From assembly GCA_963576565.1 (NCBI GenBank), contig OY755038.1:175512907-175576906 (forward strand): a stretch of DNA of 64,000 nt, read 5' to 3'. Below, in pieces: positions 49,851-60,216 of this stretch (the first letter of the stretch is position 1; each line of letters starts with the position of its first letter). Source of the stretch: Aspidapion aeneum. Taxonomy: Eukaryota > Arthropoda > Insecta > Coleoptera > Brentidae. The notes under the pieces were generated by a model that saw only the letters and a list, made by a program, of their open reading frames with translations, was not told the origin of the DNA and searched no databases. The translations under genes and the position numbers were made by a program.

Positions 49851-50199
49851 CTCTAAATGGTGTTATGGTGTTGAAAACCTCAATTTTCATGTTGATAAGA
49901 GCTTATTATCGTCCTTGTGATTAGTTGCAGATAAAGACGTTCGTAGGTTTTTAACACTTTCAGACAAAAACACGTCGGGAAGAACTGCTCCGAAGAAGAC
50001 TAAAAATGAAGTAACAGATTGAGCGAAATTCAATTGTTTGATCAAAAAGCTTCGTCTCGAACCCTCCATCTGCAACTAGCTAATGAAAAGGAACATAATT
50101 GACTCTCATCCAAACTATCTATCAAAATTTGTAAAGTCAGGACGTTCTTTTTTAACATTCTTTTTAATTTCCTTTCTATCAAAATATTTTTGATTGTAG

Positions 50200-50377
50200 A
50201 GACCCAAGGCTCACTAAAATCTTCGTGCGCAGGCCAGCCCAATACATTTGCAATGAACATGAATACCAGCACAGAAGGGCAATTGAAGTCTAGAAGAAAG
50301 GCCGCTAAAATGTTGGTCGCAGTGGTGGTCATGTTTGCGTTCTGTTTTTTGCCCGTCCATCTATTGTCCATTCTTAG
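50200..50377 (+). CDS. Neuropeptide GPCR exon: ICL3 and TM6
   Basis: The exon begins after TTGATTGTAG in phase 1, matching the phase-1 donor at 46210, and ends at TTCTTAG before GTAGGAAG (phase 2). It encodes the third intracellular loop, rich in basic residues (QLKSRRKAAKM), and helix 6 (MLVAVVVMFAFCFLPVHLLS) with the CFLP form of the class A CWxP motif. The loop and helix wording is close to insect allatotropin and orexin-type receptors. The TM7 exon is not recognised downstream and may lie beyond the window, which would place the LINE and BEL insertions in the following intron. There are no frame lesions. Confidence 0.85.
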
Positions 50378-50591
50378 GTAGGAAGTTTTTACTTTGACTT
50401 TCTTTTGCGTTTAATAATTAATATTTAGTAGTGACCTTTTGCACGCCCTCCTTTAGCAAACGTTATCCTTTATAAATGCGACATTAAATGACAGATATCA
50501 CGTGATATTTAGAAGCCCAATTTTGAACTTTTGCAGACACATTTTTGATCCTTTATCCTTTATTTATCTGTTGAAAAAAAAAACTCCCTGT

Positions 50592-50880
50592 CTTCCTCTA
50601 CTATCTTTTTTATTTTCTTCGACTATTTTCGGCTTATTGGGCCATCATCAAGGACTATAGAAAGAGAAATCACAATCAAAAAATGTATCTGGTATAAAGT
50701 GAAAAAATACAAACCCTTCCCAAGACAAACAGATGTGCCCTCATAAGAAAAGAAAATAAAAGACATGAGATGAACAAAAAATTGACAAACAATTTAAAAT
50801 TATGTATTTCTATAGTCCTTGATGATGGCCCACTAAGCCGAAACTAGTCGATGAAAATAAAAAAGATAGTAGAGGAGGAT
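50592..50880. mobile_element. Fold-back element with ~70-bp arms
   Basis: The arms at 50592-50663 and 50807-50880 are near reverse complements. The left begins CCTCTACTATCTTTTTTATT and includes GGGCCATCATCAAGGACTATAG. A 143-base A-rich loop lies between. Non-coding. Confidence 0.75.
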
Positions 50881-50892
50881 AGATAGTTTCCT

Positions 50893-51063
50893 TTTTTCAA
50901 TCCTTGGAACCTCTACAGACAGTTATGGAGTATTTTTTCACTTTGAATTATGCTGGTCTAGCAACTTTTCTCCACGAGTACGGAATAGCAGTGGAAGACA
51001 GAGAGTTTTTTTTTTCAATCCTTGGAACCTCTACAGAAAGTTATGGAGTACTTTTTCACTTTA
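50893..51063 (+). repeat. Short direct duplication
   Basis: TTCAATCCTTGGAACCTCTA with about 35 following bases occurs at 50897 and 51016, with small differences. The frame through both copies has no recognisable product. Confidence 0.6.
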
Positions 51064-51132
51064 TTTATCTGTCGAAAGCCTGTTTTGTGTTCTGTAGACA
51101 AAATAAATTAAAAAGTTCCGAAAACAAGTAGA

Positions 51133-51447
51133 GACAAACTGAAAGAGCAATACCAGTGGCAAATATAAAAGATTTATTCTACGACACACTCATGAAGACC
51201 TTAAGAATAATTCCAAAACACGAACGAATTCTTCTCCTAGGAGATTTTAACGCGAGAGTGGGTAAATCTTCGGTCAAGGAGTTATGGCCAAAAATTATCG
51301 GGAATCATGGTACAGACAACATTAACGCAAACGGTGAGCGACTTCTGGCTCTCTCCGCAGAGCATGACTTATGTATAATCAACACATATTTTCTCACAAA
51401 GCCAAATTCAAAGGGAACTTGGCGCCACCCTCGTTCAGGCCATTGAC
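51133..51447 (+). pseudogene. RTE-like LINE endonuclease fragment
   Basis: The frame encodes the central AP-endonuclease-like part of a LINE ORF2: PKHERILLLGDFNARVGK, then NANGERLLALSAEHDLCI and GTWRHPRSGH. The reading stops exactly where this family continues with a segment found at 59081 (LDYVIVRRR). The LINE is therefore split by the 7.6-kb insertion that includes the BEL element. Its 5' start is truncated or unrecognisable. Confidence 0.85.
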
Positions 51448-51537
51448 ATACATTCTGGTTTTTAAATTCAATTTAACTACGTATTTTTTGTAATTAATTT
51501 TAAGTATCTGTTATTTTGTAATCAAATTTAACGTTTA

Positions 51538-51653
51538 ACTTTGTCTTTTTTTCTGTTTTGGTTTTATTTTAAATTTTATATTTGTGTTTTTTTTAATTCT
51601 TGTTTGAGACCATTGTTTTTGATGGTACAATGTATTTTAGTTAATGTGTGACT
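51538..51653. repeat. 116-bp flanking repeat, left copy
   Basis: From ACTTTGTC to GTGTGACT this equals 58821-58937 apart from one T in a T run. It ends one base before the left LTR. Bases 51448-51537 before it belong to neither the LINE nor the BEL element, as far as I can tell. Confidence 0.9.
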
Positions 51654-51654
51654 G

Positions 51655-52135
51655 TGTTGGTGTTTTGAGGGGTAGAGCTGCGGGACTGTAAGCGCTGGCC
51701 GTTTTATAAAATCTGGGTGCAAAAATCCTTAAAAGGACGATGTAAAAATACTCATTTTTTCCGAGCCACACAAAGACAATATAGAGGATTGGCACTCACC
51801 TTTTCAGTTGTTTCCGTCGTCCAGAGGAGCTCCTCTCGCTGGCCCAGTCGTTGCAGTCGATCCACACTAGAATCACTTGTTTGTGTAATGGTTTAGTTTG
51901 ATTTTCTAAGAATGTTATTGGATTTTTTGGTTAATAGAATTTATCACCATGCTGCGTGGTGATCTCGATAGAATACGACAGACGAATCTTTTTTGGTTAC
52001 GCCTTTTTGCGCAGATTCATTTTTCGTAGATGGCGCTGGCGTTTTGCTTGTGCCAATCAAATTGAAATTGTGTGGGTTTTCCGAATACGGGAATTTGGCG
52101 CAAAATTTGAATTTAAAATTAAAGTTGCACGAACA
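51655..52135 (-). repeat. BEL 3' LTR (481 bp)
   Basis: In element orientation it starts TGTTCGTGCAAC and ends ACACCAACA. It is identical in length to the right LTR. Confidence 0.95.
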
Positions 52136-52149
52136 TTTTCCGCCCACTT
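52136..52149 (-). promoter_or_regulatory. BEL polypurine tract
   Basis: The minus strand reads AAGTGGGCGGAAAA immediately before the 3' LTR, the expected place for the plus-strand primer. Confidence 0.75.
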
Positions 52150-52344
52150 AAAACGAAGTTTTACATTGAGATTAATTGAATAAACAATTGGCTATATAAA
52201 AAAATATAAGTTAATTCAAAACCTTAAAGGGTAGGTTATTAAAATCCGTTTTAGGTTTATAGATCAAAAAGAAAAAAAATGAAAAAAAATATATATATAT
52301 ATTCTAGATAACGACACACGAAACAAAAGAAGTTGCTTGGGAGT

Positions 52345-55300
52345 TTAGTGCGCATCTAAAGGTAGTGGGCACAACTTGACCACGGGACGAGTGAAAAGTC
52401 CGTGTTGTGTTTTAACAGTAGCAACTCGAATGTGATTATCCCGACCAGGATGTACAGATACTATTCTACCCAGCAACCAGTGTAATGGCGGCCTAGTTTC
52501 ATCCTTAATTAATACAAGCGTATCTAGCTTGATTTCAACCGAAGGGTCCGACCACTTAGAACGCTGTTGTAAAGTATTTAAGTACTCGAGTTTCCAACGC
52601 TTCCAGAAATCGGCATGAATTCGTTGGATAAGTTGCCAACGCTTAAGGGTATTAACTTTAAGGGTAGAAAGGTCAGGATCAGGACACGAATTAAGGGGTT
52701 CCATTGTGAGGAAATGACCCGGAGTCAAAGACGTAAGATCGTTTGGGTCAGAGCTTTGCTCACAAAGGGGTCGAGAATTGAGTAATGCCTCTATTTGGGC
52801 GAGGAGAGTATAGAGCTCTTCGAAGGTTAGTATCTGGTCACCGATGACCCGATACAAATGTGTTTTTATAGATTTGACTCCTGCTTCTGCTAGACCATTT
52901 AGGTGGGGGGCTCCCGGACTATTAAGACACCATTTGATTTTTAAGCTCCCAGAAGCTAATTTCGAAAGATTATGGAGCTCCTTAATAGCCCCAACAAAGT
53001 TTGAGCCTCTATCACTTGTGATTTGGACACAAGTGCCACGTCTAGCGACAAAGCGTCGTAAAGCGGCGATGCACGCCTCTGTGGTTAAATCCAAAACCAG
53101 CTCGATATGGATTGCTTTGACAGAAGTATCGACAAAGACTGCGATATATGATTTACCAACTTGTGCTCCACGACGTCTCTGACCTACAAAGGTTTTGATT
53201 GGGCCTGCATAGTCTAAGCAAACGTGTGAAAAACATTTTAATTGTGACGTTCTAAGAGAAGGTAAATCCGACATGTACGGAGTATACGGTTTTGGTTTTA
53301 AGCGAAAGCAGGGAATACATTGCAATAAAACCCTCTGAATAGCTCGACGTGATGACATAATCCAAAACTTTTGACGAATTAAGTATTGGACTGTGTTTAT
53401 TCCGGGATGTAAATTTTCGTTATGAGTTTGAATAATGATCAATTGGGTTAATCTATGAGATTTCGGCAATAATAAGGGATGTTTTGCCTCAAAGGAGAGT
53501 TGAGAATGCCGTAAGCGTCCGCCCACTCTAAGGAAACCCAATTCGTCCAAAAAGGGCGCGAGTTTGCGAAACGGCTTAGGTAATAGCTGAGTATTTTGAA
53601 TTTTTTGAATGATATCCGAAAAACACTCTTCTTGGACCCTTTTAACTAAAACAAGTAGAGCCTTGTGTAGTTCAAAAGCGGAAAAAACGCCGGATAAAAG
53701 GTCCACTGAGTTTTTTCGATTGTGAATAAGTCTTAAAAAATGACAAATGATTTTTTGAATGGTATTTAAATTGGATATTTTATCGATTAATCTATCAAAA
53801 AAGTTTTGATTTTGAATTTCTGCCGTCAGCACCACTGAATTTTCCGGTTTTTCTTCTTTGAGAACCTCGTCTGGAACTCCCAAAGAACGTTCATTTATAA
53901 ACCTTTGAATTTGCCACTCCGTAGTGGGCAAGGTAATCCATGGAGGGCCGTGAAACCAAAGAGGGTGATTTATTAAGTTATTGGGCGACAACCCTCTGCT
54001 AGCGCAGTCGGCAGGGTTTTCGAGTGAAGTAATGTGATACCATGGGACTTCGGGGATTGTTTCTTGAATACGACTTACGCGGTTTGCCACAAACCACTTG
54101 TGAGGTGAAGATGTGACCCAATGAAGCGTGACCTGTGAGTCCGAGAACGCAAGAATTTCATCAATTACGAGTAATGATGAATAGGTGCGAATAACTAGTT
54201 CGAGTAAATCAGCTAATAGAGTAGCTCCAAGTAGTTCTAAACGTGGGATTGAAATAGTGTGTAAGGGAGCAACCCTTGACTTGCCCATGACTAGAGCAGT
54301 TTTGATAATTTTATTTGGTAATTCGACGCGAACGTATACGCAAGAAGCGTATCCTAGCTCGGATGCATCGCAGAAACCTAGCAATTGACATCGTTGAATA
54401 TTATTCGAAAAAATATGTCTAGGTATACAAAGATTCGAAAGAGTGGTTAATTGATTATTGAATTGATTCCAAAGAGTTTTGATTGGATCGGGGGGTATTT
54501 CATCCCAATCAGTTTTGCATAACCAAAGTTTTTGCATAATCACTTTGGCTAAAAATGAAACAGGCGATAAGAAACCTATAGGATCCCAAATTTTAGCGAT
54601 AGCCGATAAAATATTCCTTTTGGTGCAAGGTTTTTCACAAGGGGTACAAGAATAGGTAAAAGTATCTGTAGAAGGGTGCCACTGAAGGCCCAACACCTTA
54701 ATCGATATTGAAGAATCGTCTTCAAAGGTAACAGAGATCTGACAATCAGCGGGCGACAAATGTGAAAGAAGTTTCGGATTATTTGATGCCCATTTTCTTA
54801 ATTCAAATTTTCCCAATTTAAGCAACGCTATGAGATCCTTTTGAAGTGATAAAGCACCTTCTAGAGAGTTAGCTCCACAGCAAATATCGTCCATGAAAAT
54901 GTTATTCAAAAGGACCTGGGATGCTTCAGGATAATTCTTAGCCTCCAGGATGGCTAGTTCTCTAAGAGTTCTAATAGCTAAATAGGGACTTGAACTAACA
55001 CCAAACGTCACTGTATTAAGCCTGTATTCCTGCAGGGGTTCGTTGGGATCAAATCGCCAAAGTAGCCTTTGGTAGTCCCGATGAATTGGATTAATTTGAA
55101 TTTGTAAAAAGTGCTGTTTTATATCAGTCAAAAATACGATAGAATAAAATCTGAATTTTAATAGAATTTCGGAAATATCGGCTTGTAATTTTGGTCCTAT
55201 TAAAAGAGTTTCGTTCATGCTTAGGCGTTTCGAACCCTTAATCGAGGGGTTAAAAACCACCTGGAGTTTAGTCGTTGATTTGTCAAGACGAAGGACTCCG

Positions 55301-57765
55301 TGATGTGGTAAATAAGAACATAACTGAGGTCTAGGTTCGGATTTTGGAATTAAAGACATGTGCCCGTTTTTGAGATATTCTCTCATAAAATCCGAGTACA
55401 TACTATAGAAATTTGAATTTTTTATTAAGCGAGATTCTAGAGACAAAAATTGACGATAGGCCACTGAATATGTGTCTCCTAGGTCAGGAGGGTCAATGTG
55501 ACGAAAAGGCAAATTTACAGTAAATCGGCCCGAAATATCTCTAGTGGTAGTTTTTTGGAAAATCTCTTCACATCTTTTTTCTTCGGGTGAGAGAAACGTT
55601 TTTGACTTAATTGATTCTAGTTCCCAAAATCTGCGAATACTAAAGTCGAGAGACTGCTCACAGGAAGTAAAGTAAGAATTGACTTGAGGTGAAATATTTA
55701 TGTTTTGAGTTTGGCCCATCAAGACCCACCCAAAAACTGTCTCAAAAGCGGAGGGTAGGCCGTGAGGTCCTGGAATTCGTCCTGATTGGACGATTTCTGT
55801 GTAAAGTTGTGCACCTAAGAGTAAGTCAATTGGACCAGGGTTGTAAAATTGGTTATCTGCAAGCTTTAGATTTGAAATATGACTCCAATTGGATGAATCT
55901 ACCTGTATTGAGGGCATATTCGAACAGAGTTTCAGTAAAACGAAGACTTGAATAGAAAAGGTAGGCTCTTGTTGGCCTAGGGCTCGCATAGTGCAAGTAT
56001 AAATGCCGTTAGTGGCCGATGAAGATTGATTTAGTCCCAGAACAGGGATCGAAATTTTGTTTCTTGGCAAGCCTAACCTGTTAAGACAAGCTTCGCTTAT
56101 CAGGTTAGCTTGGCTACCGCTGTCCAGAAGTGCTCGGACAGGTTGGTAGTTACCCCGACTATCGAGTACCTCTAATTTTATAGTCGCTAGAAGCACTGTC
56201 GTACGGGGCGTCAAGGTGGATAACGAAGAGTATTGATTTGTAGATGTATTTGGATTTGAATTGATTTGAATTGAATTTGAACTGGGTTGAACAAAACTAG
56301 GGTTCTGTTGGCTAAGACTTGAATTTGAATTCTGATACGATAAGTTTGTGCCTGTGCTAGGCACGGCCACTTGATTTGAATTAAAACTTTGATTTAAGTT
56401 CGAATTTTGATTTGAATTTTGGCTTGAATTAACAAAGGATTGACTTGAATTCTGACGGATTGAATCTGTCATTTGCGATAGATGAATAAGACTATGGTGC
56501 CTATGTCGACATACCCTGCAGTTGTAGGTACTACTGCAGTCAATTACTTGATGATTTGAACGTAAACAGTTGATACATAACGATTGTTGTTTTACATAAG
56601 TAAAACGATCTGAAGGAGATTTGGAGATAAAAACACCACACTGCGAGAGTGGATGAAAAGAATTATTGCATAATTTGCACTTATAGGGTTGTTGGTTTTG
56701 TCGAAATTGAATATTGGATTGTTTATTTGCTACTTGTGAGTGCGTATGCGCTAAGAAATTTGATGGAGGGCTTGATTTGTACTGATTATTTGAATAAGAA
56801 TTATATTTTTGGTTACTAGAATTCGAATAATTTGGTTTTTGCTGTTTTGAAGTCGAAGGTTGCATTTGCGTATTTTGGGGAGATAGCTGTACTGTTTCAA
56901 GAGCACGGCATTGGTTAATAAGAAACTGAATTAGATTTTGATATGTTGGAATCTCGGTAGTACTATACTTTAATTCGAAAGCGGTTCTTGTGGTTTGATC
57001 GATTTTTGATAATAAAATTGAAAATAAACAAAAACACCACGACAATACTGGAAATTCAAGATTTTCGAGCGCCGCAATATTCTCGGAAAAGGTATCTACC
57101 AAGACTCTAAGATCCTTTGCTGACTGGTTTCCCTTTAAAGAATTTGCATAGTAGATTGAGTTCCAGTAGGTACTGGCTAAAAGTCTTTTATTTTGATAGC
57201 GATCTGTTAATACCTTCCAGGCGATTGCGTAATTACTTGCCGTTAATTTTATAGAACTTAAAATATTAAGTGGTTCGCCCTCAAGGAAGGTTAGCAAATG
57301 TTGAAATTTCCTTATATCGGAATAATTTGAGTTTTCGTGAACCAAACAAGAATAAACATCGTAAAAGGTTGGCCACTTTTTTACGTTTCCATTAAAGCAA
57401 GGTACCTTTAAAGGGCCCAGATCATCGCTACGTGAATAGTGTGAAGTTGCGGGGGTAAAATTTGAATGAACTGAATCGGAACATAAACTCGAAAAAAGAA
57501 CTTTAGCTTGGTGGTAGAATAGATCCGTATCTTTCCTAATTTTGTCTTGTACTTCGAATTCATCATCGTCGTCGTCTTTCAAGAGACCTATGATGTCATT
57601 ATAAATGTTTTTAAATTGTTCATAGTGATCATCTAACGATTCGTAAAACGCCTTAAAAATTGGCAAGGAAGAACTATCTGATTTAGCTTTTGTTCCCAAG
57701 TTATACGTTTCCGTAATACGAGATATTGAAACTTTGCGTTGATTCTCAAGCTTTTTTAACGACAT
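52345..57765 (-). CDS. gag-pol: BEL/Pao Gag-Pol polyprotein (1806 aa)
   Basis: A single frame without lesions. Residues ~110-230 form the Gag region typical of Pao-type elements (VPCFNGNVKKWPTFYDVY). Cys/His clusters at ~365-430 (CKLCNNSFHPLSQC, CINCL, CRVCRHRHH) bind nucleic acid. The protease motif LLDSGSQ is near 545. Reverse transcriptase spans ~830-1010 with FMDD at the active site (~958). RNase H carries GFCDASE (~1133) and AFSDSQ (~1210). The integrase has catalytic Asp in CLDYAGP (~1518), Asp in TSDRGSN (~1585) and Glu in GLAEAG (~1627). The start ATG at 57763-57765 is the first in the frame, about 570 bases after the 5' LTR. Gag and Pol share one frame, as in many BEL elements. All catalytic residues are present, so this copy may be competent. 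Confidence 0.96.
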   Translation of the reverse strand: MSLKKLENQRKVSISRITETYNLGTKAKSDSSSLPIFKAFYESLDDHYEQFKNIYNDIIGLLKDDDDDEFEVQDKIRKDTDLFYHQAKVLFSSLCSDSVHSNFTPATSHYSRSDDLGPLKVPCFNGNVKKWPTFYDVYSCLVHENSNYSDIRKFQHLLTFLEGEPLNILSSIKLTASNYAIAWKVLTDRYQNKRLLASTYWNSIYYANSLKGNQSAKDLRVLVDTFSENIAALENLEFPVLSWCFCLFSILLSKIDQTTRTAFELKYSTTEIPTYQNLIQFLINQCRALETVQLSPQNTQMQPSTSKQQKPNYSNSSNQKYNSYSNNQYKSSPPSNFLAHTHSQVANKQSNIQFRQNQQPYKCKLCNNSFHPLSQCGVFISKSPSDRFTYVKQQSLCINCLRSNHQVIDCSSTYNCRVCRHRHHSLIHLSQMTDSIRQNSSQSFVNSSQNSNQNSNLNQSFNSNQVAVPSTGTNLSYQNSNSSLSQQNPSFVQPSSNSIQINSNPNTSTNQYSSLSTLTPRTTVLLATIKLEVLDSRGNYQPVRALLDSGSQANLISEACLNRLGLPRNKISIPVLGLNQSSSATNGIYTCTMRALGQQEPTFSIQVFVLLKLCSNMPSIQVDSSNWSHISNLKLADNQFYNPGPIDLLLGAQLYTEIVQSGRIPGPHGLPSAFETVFGWVLMGQTQNINISPQVNSYFTSCEQSLDFSIRRFWELESIKSKTFLSPEEKRCEEIFQKTTTRDISGRFTVNLPFRHIDPPDLGDTYSVAYRQFLSLESRLIKNSNFYSMYSDFMREYLKNGHMSLIPKSEPRPQLCSYLPHHGVLRLDKSTTKLQVVFNPSIKGSKRLSMNETLLIGPKLQADISEILLKFRFYSIVFLTDIKQHFLQIQINPIHRDYQRLLWRFDPNEPLQEYRLNTVTFGVSSSPYLAIRTLRELAILEAKNYPEASQVLLNNIFMDDICCGANSLEGALSLQKDLIALLKLGKFELRKWASNNPKLLSHLSPADCQISVTFEDDSSISIKVLGLQWHPSTDTFTYSCTPCEKPCTKRNILSAIAKIWDPIGFLSPVSFLAKVIMQKLWLCKTDWDEIPPDPIKTLWNQFNNQLTTLSNLCIPRHIFSNNIQRCQLLGFCDASELGYASCVYVRVELPNKIIKTALVMGKSRVAPLHTISIPRLELLGATLLADLLELVIRTYSSLLVIDEILAFSDSQVTLHWVTSSPHKWFVANRVSRIQETIPEVPWYHITSLENPADCASRGLSPNNLINHPLWFHGPPWITLPTTEWQIQRFINERSLGVPDEVLKEEKPENSVVLTAEIQNQNFFDRLIDKISNLNTIQKIICHFLRLIHNRKNSVDLLSGVFSAFELHKALLVLVKRVQEECFSDIIQKIQNTQLLPKPFRKLAPFLDELGFLRVGGRLRHSQLSFEAKHPLLLPKSHRLTQLIIIQTHNENLHPGINTVQYLIRQKFWIMSSRRAIQRVLLQCIPCFRLKPKPYTPYMSDLPSLRTSQLKCFSHVCLDYAGPIKTFVGQRRRGAQVGKSYIAVFVDTSVKAIHIELVLDLTTEACIAALRRFVARRGTCVQITSDRGSNFVGAIKELHNLSKLASGSLKIKWCLNSPGAPHLNGLAEAGVKSIKTHLYRVIGDQILTFEELYTLLAQIEALLNSRPLCEQSSDPNDLTSLTPGHFLTMEPLNSCPDPDLSTLKVNTLKRWQLIQRIHADFWKRWKLEYLNTLQQRSKWSDPSVEIKLDTLVLIKDETRPPLHWLLGRIVSVHPGRDNHIRVATVKTQHGLFTRPVVKLCPLPLDAH

Positions 57766-58316
57766 ATTGTTAATTTAAAAAAATAAAAAATATTTAAAAG
57801 GAATAAAACTAACACTTGACCCCTATTGACTTTAATCAGTTCAAAAGAGTTCAACAAGCATATATTTTATTATCGATTTCTCGAATAAATGCAAAAACTT
57901 ATCAACAGCTGTTATCCTAGGTCGCGATTTTTGTCCCAAAATAAATGCACACAGAACAACTTGTACCTACTACCGCTTCTCTTATTATTTACAGGTAAAT
58001 ACTAATTCTACTAGATGTGTTTGTTTACCTGTTAAATAAGAATAAAGCATTTAACTCACAAGCACTTTTGTTGTTTTGAATAACTATAACATATTATTTA
58101 AACAAATAACTATTATTTAAACAAATTTCGATTTTTGAATCAAAACAAACGACGTACCAAGTGCCAATTTCGACTGCAATGAAATGTGGGTGGAGCAACC
58201 GTTAAGCCACGCAAGGGGGGACGGAACCTCCTCTCTAAACCGGACACGGCAACAAACGAACCACCATGGCGAGGCAAAAAAATCTAATATTTCTAGCAAA
58301 CAAATTTTAAAAAACT
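57766..58316 (-). other. BEL 5' untranslated leader
   Basis: About 550 bases between the primer-binding site and the Gag-Pol start, with only short frames. It should include RNA packaging signals by position. Confidence 0.6.
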
Positions 58317-58334
58317 ATCTGGGTCGTGGGACCA
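58317..58334 (-). promoter_or_regulatory. BEL primer-binding site
   Basis: Five bases after the 5' LTR the minus strand reads TGGTCCCACGACCCAGA. The leading TGG fits pairing with a tRNA 3' CCA end. The tRNA is not identified. Confidence 0.75.
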
Positions 58335-58339
58335 GAAAA

Positions 58340-58820
58340 TGTTGGTGTTTTGAGGGGTAGAGCTGCGGGACTGTAAGCGCTGGCCGTTTTATAAAATCTG
58401 GGTGCAAAAATCCTTAAAAGGACGATGTAAAAATACTCATTTTTTCCGAGCCACACAAAGACAATATAGAGGATTGGCACTCACCTTTTCAGTTGTTTCC
58501 GTCGTCCAGAGGAGCTCCTCTCGCTGGCCCAGTCGTTGCAGTCGATCCACACTAGAATCACTTGTTTGTGTAATGGTTTAGTTTGATTTTCTAAGAATGT
58601 TATTAGATTTTTTGGTTAATAGAATTTATCACCATGCTGCGTGGTGATCTCGATAGAATACGACAGACGAATCTTTTTTGGTTACGCCTTTTTGCGCAGA
58701 TTCATTTTTCGTAGATGGCGCTGGCGTTTTGCTTGTGCCAATCAAATTGAAATTGTGTGGGTTTTCCGAATACGGGAATTTGGCGCAAAATTTGAATTTA
58801 AAATTAAAGTTGCACGAACA
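58340..58820 (-). repeat. BEL 5' LTR (481 bp)
   Basis: It matches the left LTR base for base except one G/A difference that I can find. The promoter and poly(A) signals of the element must lie here. Confidence 0.95.
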
Positions 58821-58937
58821 ACTTTGTCTTTTTTTCTGTTTTGGTTTTATTTTAAATTTTATATTTGTGTTTTTTTTTAATTCTTGTTTGAGACCATTGT
58901 TTTTGATGGTACAATGTATTTTAGTTAATGTGTGACT
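58821..58937. repeat. 117-bp flanking repeat, right copy
   Basis: It starts immediately after the right LTR and duplicates 51538-51653. After it, 58938-59080 is AT-rich and ends in a TA repeat, then the LINE resumes. This outer material may be a separate small insertion. Confidence 0.9.
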
Positions 58938-59080
58938 AAATAATTTATTTTTATAAACTTAGATCACTTCCTTTAGGTGTTACATTAGCATAACTATTAT
59001 ATATGGTGTAACTCAACTATATACTGTAAACCGTAAAGTAGCTTTGCTAAATAAAGGATTTATATATATATATATATACT

Positions 59081-59225
59081 TTGGACTATGTTATCGTGAG
59101 AAGGAGGCATCTAAAATATGTGCTAGTTACCAAGCCGAGAATAGATCTAGAATGCTGGACCGACCATAGACTAGTACTTTCAAATATGAAGCTTACTATG
59201 AAACCAAAAGATCAGCGTAGGCCAA
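59081..59225 (+). pseudogene. RTE-like LINE, end of endonuclease domain
   Basis: Reading LDYVIVRRRHLKYVLVTK and CWTDHRLVLSNMKLTM, this continues the endonuclease at 51133-51447, including the conserved terminal DH (TDHRLV). Recognisable LINE sequence stops near QRRPK, and the LINE resumes at about 60217. Confidence 0.85.
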
Positions 59226-60216
59226 AGTTACTAAGAGAAATGTCTCATATTGTCACACAGTCTAAATAACTAAATGAGAATTATTCAAATACCTACATTT
59301 TTACTGAATGGAATATTGTTCAGTATTGTAATTAAATAATTTGCTATTTTTCTTTAAAAGAAATCAAGTAATCAATGTCGATCGATTAAGCTGACGAGGC
59401 ATTATTTGCCTATAAAAACCGATCGACAAACTGCAATAATTAACCATTACACGGTTCAACTTTTGGTTTTCGCCCTGAATAAGGGGTACACCACTATACT
59501 TAAGGCCTGTGCCTAAAGAAGGTGCTTGCCTAGGAGTTTCAGCCTGAAAAAGGAGATCCTTCCGAATGGGAAGTCCAGCTCGAAAAAGAGGGATATTCCC
59601 ATTAGGTATCCACGAAGTTGACTGTGTTAATCTCACGTTAATCTATATTTAAAAATTTTAAGTTAATTTAGTGGCGTGCGTTGCACCTTTTTTTTAACCA
59701 GAGATGAGGGGCTTTTGCCCACAAAGTTTTTGGTAGGTACCAAAGGGCGCAATAATAATTGATTTGGGGACCAGAGCCATTTTTTTGATTATAAAAGGGT
59801 TATTTTGAGCACTTTACGCTTTATAATTATAGTTGGCTTTTTCTATATATAAAAATACATGTTCTGTATTTTTTATTCTTTTCAAAGAAAGGGTTTTACC
59901 AAGGGTTTGAAACCCACCTAAATTAACGTCCCTAGAAAGGGCACGTATTAACTCGGGTGACGTCACGCATCGACGTTGCCCTTCTTATCCTCGCCTGCCA
60001 AGCATATTTTTATTTTAACTAAAACATCTCGCAAATGTTCAATGTGACGTATTTAGACGTATGCGCCTGCCCATCGTGACAGATCTTTAGATATGCCATT
60101 TTTTTGACGTAACCTCTTCCTGAGCTACCCCCCGCCACAAAAATAGCATGACATATTTGGTGGAGGCGCCATTGGCCCTTTGATATATTTGGTGGAAGCG
60201 CCATTGGCCCTTTGAC
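59226..60216. mobile_element. ~1-kb insertion inside the LINE
   Basis: LINE reading stops near 59225 and resumes at 60217 with no LINE residues apparently missing, so about 990 bases were inserted. ATATTGTCA near 59246 and TGACAATAT near 60214 are inverted but may be chance. A 32-bp unit (TTTGGTGGAGGCGCCATTGG) is repeated twice at 60152-60215. There is no coding frame that I recognise. Confidence 0.5.

Larger units (their letters stand above)
51655..58820 (-). mobile_element. Intact 7.2-kb BEL/Pao LTR retrotransposon
   Basis: Two 481-bp LTRs flank a 6.2-kb interior with one uninterrupted Gag-Pol frame on the minus strand, a primer-binding site and a polypurine tract. I find a single LTR mismatch (near 51924/58609), so insertion is very recent. 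No 4-6-bp target duplication is seen; instead a 116-bp direct repeat abuts both ends. The element sits inside an RTE-like LINE and, probably, in or after the GPCR gene. Confidence 0.95.

Noticed and set aside
50904..51131. 75-residue frame before the LINE endonuclease
   Set aside because: It spans two copies of a short direct duplication and shows no recognisable domain.
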